From: Christensenella sp. UBA7868
GTDB lineage: Bacteria; Bacillota; Clostridia; Christensenellales; UBA1242
Direction of reading: 5' to 3'
DNA length: 11,531 nt
NCBI GenBank assembly: GCA_002501285.1
Contig: DLSG01000094.1
Location: forward strand, 1 to 11,531
Numbering within the stretch: the first letter of the stretch is position 1; the number at the start of each line of letters is the position of its first letter. The notes beneath the pieces were generated by a model, which was not told the DNA's origin, ran no database searches, and saw only the letters and a program-made list of their open reading frames with translations. Below are positions 7,250 through 11,531 of this stretch, in pieces. Position numbers and translations under genes: made by a program.

Positions 7250-8089
7250 ATGATAAAATTAATAGTTAAAAAGCAAGAAAATATCTTAAAATATTTAACC
7301 GAATATGAAGGGCTTGGATTTAATAAAATTCAAGCCTTATTTCGTAAAAAAGATGTTAAAGTAAATAATAAAAAAGCAGACTCTAAACAAAATGTAAATG
7401 TTAATGACGAAATTTCACTTTTTGCAAATTCGGAATATTTTTTTAATATTCCTAAAATTTTTGAAGATGAAAATATTATCATTTTAGACAAGCCAAAAAA
7501 ACTTGAAGTTGTAAGTGAAACAAAGAATATCAGTTTAATTAATTTAATAAATCCAAATTTTTACGCCGTTCATCGAATAGATTTTAACACCGAAGGACTT
7601 GTTGTCCTTGCCAAAAACTTACAAGCAAAAGAAGTGTTAGACTACGCTTTTGCTCATTCTTTAATTGAAAAACATTATATTACTATTTGCAAAAATTATC
7701 CTAAAAATAAAAGTGAAACTTTTTCCGACTTTTTAATTAAAAAAGACGGCTTTGTTGAAATTTACAATAAAAAAATTGCTGGCTGTAAAACAGTTATAAC
7801 TCAAATTAATGAAATTGATAAAAAAAGTGGTTATAGTTTGATTGATGTAAATCTTCTAACAGGAAGGACTCATCAAATTAGAGCCCACCTTGCATTTCAT
7901 AATCTTCCCGTTATTGGCGATGATAAGTATGGAGATTATAAAACAAATAAAAAACTAAATTTAAAAAATCAAGTTTTAAAATGTTATCAAATTAAATTTT
8001 CTAACCTTCCAGACCCTTTAAATTATTTATCAAATAAAATCTTTAAAACAGACTATAACAATATTCTAAAAATTTTCGAAACGCTTTAA
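7250..8089 (+). CDS. RluA family 23S rRNA/tRNA pseudouridine synthase
   Basis: A 279-aa enzyme that isomerises uridine to pseudouridine in structured RNA. The N-terminus (about 10-60) looks like an S4 RNA-binding domain (LGFNKIQALFRKKDVKVN). The catalytic domain has IIILDKPKKLEVV (76-88), the catalytic HRID with Asp111 (108-111), LVVLAKN (117-123), and the signature LLTGRTHQIRAHLAFHNLPV from 202, followed by IGDDKYG (222-228). After the catalytic Asp, FNTEG replaces the commoner RDTSG. An S4 domain plus this length suggests an RluC/RluD-type rRNA enzyme, but the target base cannot be read from sequence. It starts immediately after the upstream stop codon and ends inside its own terminator. 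Confidence 0.93.
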   Translation: MIKLIVKKQENILKYLTEYEGLGFNKIQALFRKKDVKVNNKKADSKQNVNVNDEISLFANSEYFFNIPKIFEDENIIILDKPKKLEVVSETKNISLINLINPNFYAVHRIDFNTEGLVVLAKNLQAKEVLDYAFAHSLIEKHYITICKNYPKNKSETFSDFLIKKDGFVEIYNKKIAGCKTVITQINEIDKKSGYSLIDVNLLTGRTHQIRAHLAFHNLPVIGDDKYGDYKTNKKLNLKNQVLKCYQIKFSNLPDPLNYLSNKIFKTDYNNILKIFETL

Positions 8090-8099
8090 GCGTTTTTTT
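8079..8099 (+). terminator. Intrinsic terminator overlapping the stop codon
   Basis: A 7-bp stem (AAACGCT at 8079-8085 with AGCGTTT at 8089-8095) has a 3-nt loop and is followed by further T. The TAA stop (8087-8089) lies in the loop and at the base of the right arm, so the terminator is partly coding sequence. It ends the 6266-8089 operon. Confidence 0.85.
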
Positions 8100-8113
8100 A
8101 TTTAAATTTTCTA

Positions 8114-8149
8114 AAACAAACAAACAAACAAACAAACAAACAAACAAAC
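8114..8149. repeat. Tetranucleotide microsatellite (AAAC)9
   Basis: Nine perfect uninterrupted AAAC units (36 bp). A perfect array of this length is prone to slipped-strand length change. It is intergenic, 15 nt past a terminator and 335 bp before the next start codon. Confidence 0.97.
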
Positions 8150-8150
8150 T

Positions 8151-8172
8151 ACTTACTTACTTACTTACTTAC
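8151..8172. repeat. Tetranucleotide microsatellite (ACTT)5
   Basis: Five perfect ACTT units plus a partial AC, beginning one base after the (AAAC)9 array. Two different perfect tetranucleotide arrays side by side suggest expansion from a shared slippage-prone junction. Confidence 0.95.
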
Positions 8173-8185
8173 AAGAGCAAATAAA

Positions 8186-8204
8186 AATTAATATGAATTA
8201 ATAT
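8186..8204. repeat. Decamer direct repeat, two copies
   Basis: AATTAATAT occurs at 8186-8194 and 8196-8204, exactly 10 nt apart. This is the same period as the larger array that starts at 8251. Confidence 0.75.
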
Positions 8205-8250
8205 CAAAAATAAAGGATTTAACTATTTTAATCGAAAATTAAAAAATTTT

Positions 8251-8360
8251 TAATTTTTGTAGAATTTTGACTAAAACTGTTTAGTTTTGTTTATAAATGT
8301 ATGGTTTTGTTTAATAGTGATTAAAATTGTGTAAATTTGTTTTAATTTGTTTATAATTGT
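8251..8360. repeat. Degenerate tandem array with strict 10-bp period, 11 units
   Basis: Eleven consecutive decamers each end in TGT (nine) or TGA (two), with T at unit position 8 and G at position 9 in all eleven. The consensus is about TTAAATTTGT, with T at position 2 and A at position 3 in nine of eleven. Of 17 G in the 110 bp, 11 fall at position 9, and there are only two C. The period matches one DNA helical turn. Confidence 0.8.
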
Positions 8361-8383
8361 ATATTTCTATTTCAAAATTTTTA

Positions 8384-8426
8384 TATTTTTAAGTATTTGT
8401 CTATTTTTAAGTATTTGTCTATTTTT
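8384..8426. repeat. 18-bp direct repeat, two copies plus a partial third
   Basis: The 18-base unit TATTTTTAAGTATTTGTC occupies 8384-8401 and 8402-8419 without mismatch. Its first seven bases recur at 8420-8426. It directly follows the 10-bp-period array and shares its TTTGT element. Confidence 0.95.
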
Positions 8427-8484
8427 TTAAAGCAACAAACACTAAAAAATACATATAAACGAATTTAAAGCAAATACTAAAAAC

Positions 8485-9519
8485 ATGAAAAAATTCGTTT
8501 TTTGTTTAATGTTTTCTATTTTATGTTTATCAATTTTTGGAGGTTTTTGTTTAAAAGAAACAAGCCTTCCTCTTTCGGATTTCAATTTTTATAAATTTGA
8601 AGGAAACATTGAAAACTTTTTTACCCATCAAATAATAAATCGTCCAGATCTTGCTTTTAACAGCCAAAACAAATATCGTTATAATTTTTACCGAGATTGT
8701 GTAACTTACACTGAATTTGAAAGATTTTTAAATGAAATGCACAAAAACAATTATGTTTTGGTTGATATTTACGATTGTTATAAAACAATTGACGGAAAGG
8801 TTTATAAAAAAGATTTATACCTTCCTAAAAACAAAAAACCTTTTATATTAAGTTTTGATGATATGAGTTTTGACACCCGCAATAAAGGAATGAGTGACAA
8901 ATTAATTCTTGACGATAATGGGAATGTTGCTACATTTACTAGCGGGAACTCTCAAAAAATAGAATATGATAAAGAAGCGATTCCTATATTAGAAAACTTT
9001 TTACTATCTCACCCAGATTTTAGTTTTAAAGGTGCTAGGGGTATAATTTGCCCAACTGGTTACAATGGAATTTTAGGTTATAGAATAAATTTTGACAACC
9101 CAAATCATAAAAATGAAATTGAAAAAGTTAAACCGCTTGTAAAAAAGCTTAAAGATCTTGGTTATCGATTTGCTAGCCATACTTTTAATCATATTCAAGT
9201 AGGAAATGTTAGCGCTAGCACTTTACAAGAGGACACTAAAAAATATGAAAACGAAATTTTGCCGATTATTGGAAAAACAAATATTTTAAGTTTTCCGTGT
9301 GGAAGTTTTACAACTAATGAAAATAAACTTAAAATTTTAAAAGACGCTGGATTTAATCTCTTTTTATGCGTAGGGACAAGCAAGCAAGAATGGTTCTTTG
9401 ACGATTGTTTATTTTTAAAACGCCATGTTTTAGATGGCGGAACAATGCTTAAATATCGAAAACAACTTTTACCTATCATTGACACTACAAAAATTTATGA
9501 TTACGCTCAACGAACTTAA
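8485..9519 (+). CDS. Exported polysaccharide deacetylase (NodB/CE4 family)
   Basis: A 344-aa protein with an N-terminal signal peptide or anchor (basic MKK, hydrophobic to about residue 22; no good lipobox before Cys22). The rest is a divergent NodB-type domain. Motif 1 is LSFDD (122-126: catalytic base and metal Asp) and motif 2 is SHTFNH (231-236: metal His232 and His236). SFPCGSF (269-275) matches the FAYPYG segment of the family, and His314 in LKRHVL may be the late catalytic His. Such enzymes remove acetyl groups from cell-wall or surface polysaccharides outside the membrane; the substrate here is unknown. The 105 residues between motifs 1 and 2 are about twice the usual spacing, and about 115 residues precede motif 1. 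ATG 8485 gives an ideal signal peptide but has no clear ribosome binding site. The gene is convergent with the MORN-AAA+ gene across a shared terminator. Confidence 0.85.
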   Translation: MKKFVFCLMFSILCLSIFGGFCLKETSLPLSDFNFYKFEGNIENFFTHQIINRPDLAFNSQNKYRYNFYRDCVTYTEFERFLNEMHKNNYVLVDIYDCYKTIDGKVYKKDLYLPKNKKPFILSFDDMSFDTRNKGMSDKLILDDNGNVATFTSGNSQKIEYDKEAIPILENFLLSHPDFSFKGARGIICPTGYNGILGYRINFDNPNHKNEIEKVKPLVKKLKDLGYRFASHTFNHIQVGNVSASTLQEDTKKYENEILPIIGKTNILSFPCGSFTTNENKLKILKDAGFNLFLCVGTSKQEWFFDDCLFLKRHVLDGGTMLKYRKQLLPIIDTTKIYDYAQRT

Positions 9520-9597
9520 ATTATAATTTAAAGTTTCTAAAATATTAAAATAAATTTTATAAAAAATTATGTTATTTTAAGTTAATTCTATTCACAA

Positions 9598-9621
9598 AAA
9601 AAACCGCTATTGCGGTTTTTT
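9598..9621. terminator. Bidirectional terminator between convergent genes
   Basis: A 10-bp stem (AAAAAACCGC at 9598-9607 with GCGGTTTTTT at 9612-9621) has a 4-nt loop. The A/T ends give a U run on either strand. It lies 78 nt past the deacetylase stop and 27 nt past the stop of the leftward MORN-AAA+ gene, so it serves both. Confidence 0.88.
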
Positions 9622-9648
9622 ATATTTTATTAATAAAATTTAGTTATA

Positions 9649-11250
9649 CTATTTTTCAAGTGTTTCATCATCTTTTTTAGTTGTATCATCTATTTTTTGT
9701 TTTGCTCTTTCTTTAACAACTTTTATTGTTACATCGTCAAGAGAATTGAAAATTACTCTTAAATTTGTTGCGTCATTTTTTCTGATAAAGTCGGCAAGTT
9801 TTTCGTTGATTGTGCTACTTGCTCTTGCTTGAATTTCTCTCACACCAAATGTAGTATTAATTTTACTTGCAAGTTCATCAACAAAATTATCTGAAAATTT
9901 AATTTTAATTTTATAGCCTCTTATTGTTTTAATACGCTTTACAGCACGACCTAATGCCATAATAGTTAGTTGTCTGCGTTCTTCGTTATTAAATGTACCA
10001 AATTCTACAACAAAACCGAAACGACCTAATTGTTCTTTTTTCATACCTGTTGTTTCAGTTTTTGCAAGTTGATCTTTAACATCTGGTCCTTCACTAGCAA
10101 ATCCAAGTTTATGTGTTGTGTTCGCACTGAAATTTGTAGTTGCAATTATAATAAAGTTACTTACAGAATATGGTCTGTTATGAGCATCTAAAACTTCGCC
10201 TTCATCTAGTATTCTCATAAAGAAATTTAAACAAGATTCGTGTGCTTTATCAATTTCTTCAAAACACAAAACCCCACCAGTTTCTGCATTTTCTCTTACA
10301 TATTTCAAAAATTCTGGTTCTTCATTACTTCCAACATATCCAGCAGGTGAACCAATTAAACTTGAAAGCATAAATCTATCATGGAAGTTTGCAAAATCTA
10401 CAAAGAAAGGTTTTTTGTGGAAAAGGTTTTCAGCAATTTGTTTTGCCATTTCAGTTTTTCCAACCCCAGTAGGGCCAGTAAACACCATAGAAGTAATTGG
10501 CTTATTTTCTTGTCTTTCACACAAAAGTGATAATAACAAATGGTTATTAACCGCTCTTACAACTTCTTTTTGCCCAATTATTTTTTTCTCAATTTCGCTT
10601 AAACCTTTTTTAATTTCAGCGACATTAAGTGTGGCTTTTTTAGTTAACATATCTTCTTCAAGTTGGTCAAATTGAGAAACAATCGTATTATTTTCAAAGC
10701 GTTTATCTTTTAATGCTTTAACAATTTTTTCATCATCTTTTGAAGTAACAACATGGTCGCCATCAGCATAAACACTTTTGTTTACTAAATGACCATCTTT
10801 ATCATAATTAAGCATTAAGCCATGTTTTAAACCATGTTTATAAAATCCAATTGTAAAACTTCCGTCTGGATTTGTAAATTTACCTTTACCATGTTGATAA
10901 GTGTATAACATATCACCAATATATGTAGAACTATCTCTAAAAGATATTTCAGCATAATTGTGAGATAAAAAGTTTATAAACATTACAGGATTAAAAGATT
11001 TTGTTTCTTCATCATATTCAGATAGTACACAAGTACCAAACAATTTACCTTTTACAAAGTTAGACGCAAATGTTTCAACTTCATCATGATTGTTTTTAGT
11101 TGTTACAATACATTCTCCAACTGGCAAACTTTTTTCTGTTACAAAACCTTCAAATGAAAGAATTTCATCTCCAAAATTATATTTTAATACTTTATAAAGT
11201 TTTGTGTTTTTTGATTTTTCATCTTTAAATTCTAATTTTAATTTTTCCAT
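9649..11250 (-). CDS. MORN-repeat protein fused to a ClpA/ClpC D2-like AAA+ unfoldase
   Basis: A 533-aa protein. Residues 1-100 are not recognised, apart from a MORN-like segment near 59-80. Two clear MORN repeats follow at about 110-130 (YIGDMLYTYQHGKGKFTNPDG pattern, split at residue 129) and 131-153. One HSP100 D2-type AAA+ module spans about 215-515. Visible motifs: Walker A GPTGVGKT (259-266); pore loop GYVG (304-307); Walker B ending EE (331-332) where DE is usual; sensor 1 ATTN (Asn373); candidate arginine finger Arg410; sensor 2 Arg471 in GVRE. There is no Clp_N domain and no D1 module, so it is not ClpB, ClpC or ClpA. LGF at 382-384 lies where ClpA and ClpC carry the IGL/VGF loop that docks ClpP. 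It probably remodels or unfolds proteins with ATP; the MORN part may bind substrate, lipid or partner. ATG 11250 sits 6 nt after a -10 box. The stop is TAG. Confidence 0.88.
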   Translation of the reverse strand: MEKLKLEFKDEKSKNTKLYKVLKYNFGDEILSFEGFVTEKSLPVGECIVTTKNNHDEVETFASNFVKGKLFGTCVLSEYDEETKSFNPVMFINFLSHNYAEISFRDSSTYIGDMLYTYQHGKGKFTNPDGSFTIGFYKHGLKHGLMLNYDKDGHLVNKSVYADGDHVVTSKDDEKIVKALKDKRFENNTIVSQFDQLEEDMLTKKATLNVAEIKKGLSEIEKKIIGQKEVVRAVNNHLLLSLLCERQENKPITSMVFTGPTGVGKTEMAKQIAENLFHKKPFFVDFANFHDRFMLSSLIGSPAGYVGSNEEPEFLKYVRENAETGGVLCFEEIDKAHESCLNFFMRILDEGEVLDAHNRPYSVSNFIIIATTNFSANTTHKLGFASEGPDVKDQLAKTETTGMKKEQLGRFGFVVEFGTFNNEERRQLTIMALGRAVKRIKTIRGYKIKIKFSDNFVDELASKINTTFGVREIQARASSTINEKLADFIRKNDATNLRVIFNSLDDVTIKVVKERAKQKIDDTTKKDDETLEK

Positions 11251-11256
11251 ACTAAA

Positions 11257-11285
11257 ATTTTAACAAACATTGTTTATTTTGTCAA
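11257..11285 (-). promoter_or_regulatory. Promoter of the MORN-AAA+ gene, -10 is 6 nt from ATG
   Basis: On the - strand: consensus TTGACA (11280-11285), a 17-bp spacer, TAAAAT (11257-11262), then TTTAGT and ATG. This is a strong sigma-A promoter with no room for a leader. It shows no CIRCE-like or other operator typical of heat-shock Clp genes. Confidence 0.72.
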
Positions 11286-11463
11286 TACCCTTATTTAAAC
11301 AATTTCAAAGTTTTTGAATGTCAATTTTTATTACGAAATAATTCAATTTAAAAATTTTTAAATATTTTACTTTCAATTAGACATTAAATTAAGACAAAAT
11401 TCAATAAAAAATAGTATATTTTTAAAAATTTTGGTGGTGAGATTAAAATTTTTGCAAATTTTA

Positions 11464-11492
11464 TTGACAATATTAAAAAATAATGATAACAT
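11464..11492 (+). promoter_or_regulatory. tRNA promoter with extended -10
   Basis: TTGACA at 11464-11469, a 17-bp spacer and TAACAT at 11487-11492. A TG one base before the hexamer (11484-11485) makes an extended -10. The predicted start near 11499 is 8 nt before the tRNA 5' end. Confidence 0.6.
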
Positions 11493-11506
11493 AATAAGGT
11501 CAATGT

Positions 11507-11531
11507 GCGAGTGTAGTTCAATGGTAGAATT
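11507..11531 (+). tRNA. tRNA gene 5' part, probably tRNA-Gly (cut by window end)
   Basis: The visible 25 nt fit a tRNA: acceptor strand GCGAGTG (11507-11513), T8, A9, D-stem GTTC (11516-11519), a D-loop with the GG pair (AATGGTA), and GAAT closing the D-stem. The GCGxGTGTAGTTCAATGGTAGAA pattern is typical of Firmicutes tRNA-Gly. The anticodon lies beyond the window, so the identity is inferred. Confidence 0.75.

Larger units (their letters stand above)
8100..8484. other. Gene-free, repeat-filled intergenic region
   Basis: About 385 bp with no credible reading frame, between the terminator at 8099 and the deacetylase start. It is almost entirely simple or periodic sequence: (AAAC)9, (ACTT)5, a decamer pair, an 11-unit 10-bp-period array and an 18-bp duplication, each listed separately. 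There is also an 11-bp A/T inverted repeat at 8235-8245/8247-8257. I see no clear promoter for the deacetylase. TATAAA at 8455-8460 and AATACT at 8473-8478 (6 nt before the ATG) are weak candidates, both without a -35. Confidence 0.7.

Noticed and set aside
8235..8257. AT-only inverted repeat (11-bp arms) as a terminator
   Set aside because: It has no G-C pairs and follows an already sufficient terminator at 8079-8099; such palindromes are expected at this base composition.
8114..8426. CRISPR array
   Set aside because: Units of 4, 10 and 18 bp are tandem without unique spacers, and no cas genes are nearby.
96..11250. TGA reassigned to tryptophan, as in Mollicutes
   Set aside because: No gene here ends in TGA, but all conserved domains are complete without reading through TGA and the tryptophans checked are TGG. 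TAA/TAG preference fits AT bias.
9649..11250. Full ClpB or ClpC gene, truncated
   Set aside because: The N-terminal half carries MORN repeats rather than a broken D1 domain, and the gene has its own promoter, start and terminator, so it is intact.
11346..11363. Perfect 18-bp A/T palindrome between the MORN-AAA+ promoter and the tRNA
   Set aside because: It could be an operator, but A/T-only palindromes arise easily here and it overlaps no promoter element.
11434..11531. GGTGGTGA resembling a Shine-Dalgarno site with a TTG-started frame after it
   Set aside because: The frame runs through the tRNA promoter and into the tRNA gene, so it is not credible as coding.

Overview
This is a strongly AT-rich, gene-dense bacterial window. 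It looks like a low-GC Gram-positive lineage (Firmicutes/Clostridia or a related uncultured gut group) with a compact genome. The evidence is the sigma-A-type promoters, short hairpin+T terminators, a ComF homologue, a P2A calcium ATPase and a lysine/asparagine-rich proteome. All eight stop codons are TAA or TAG, and the tryptophans seen are TGG, so the standard bacterial code fits. Genus cannot be told from this sequence.

Layout. 1-50 holds a bidirectional terminator. 96-2753 (-) is a calcium-type P-ATPase. 2932-3999 (-) is tsaD, the tRNA t6A synthesis subunit. 4116-4523 (+) is a small Q/N-rich three-helix membrane protein, probably co-transcribed with the ComF-family phosphoribosyltransferase at 4562-5305. 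5372-6145 (+) is a class I SAM methyltransferase. 6266-7249 (+) is an unrecognised membrane-anchored protein that directly abuts an RluA-family pseudouridine synthase (7250-8089), whose terminator overlaps its stop codon. 8100-8484 has no gene but is unusually repetitive. 8485-9519 (+) is an exported NodB/CE4-type polysaccharide deacetylase. 9649-11250 (-) is a protein joining MORN repeats to a ClpA/ClpC D2-like AAA+ unfoldase domain. The right edge (11507-11531) cuts a tRNA gene, probably tRNA-Gly.

How the genes relate. Most are housekeeping functions in separate short transcription units: tRNA and rRNA modification, ion transport, cell-envelope modification and tRNA. There is no phage, transposon or CRISPR signature. 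Three things stand out. (1) The MORN-AAA+ protein keeps Walker A, pore loop, sensor 1, candidate arginine finger and sensor 2, and has an LGF tripeptide where ClpA and ClpC carry their ClpP-docking loop. It may be an unrecognised Clp-type unfoldase with a MORN adaptor domain. (2) Four unrelated genes (tsaD, the methyltransferase, the 6266 gene and the MORN-AAA+ gene) have a -10 hexamer exactly 6 nt before the ATG, which predicts leaderless mRNAs. Other genes here use Shine-Dalgarno leaders. (3) The 8.1-8.43 kb intergenic region stacks (AAAC)9, (ACTT)5, an 11-unit degenerate array with a strict 10-bp period, and an 18-bp duplication.
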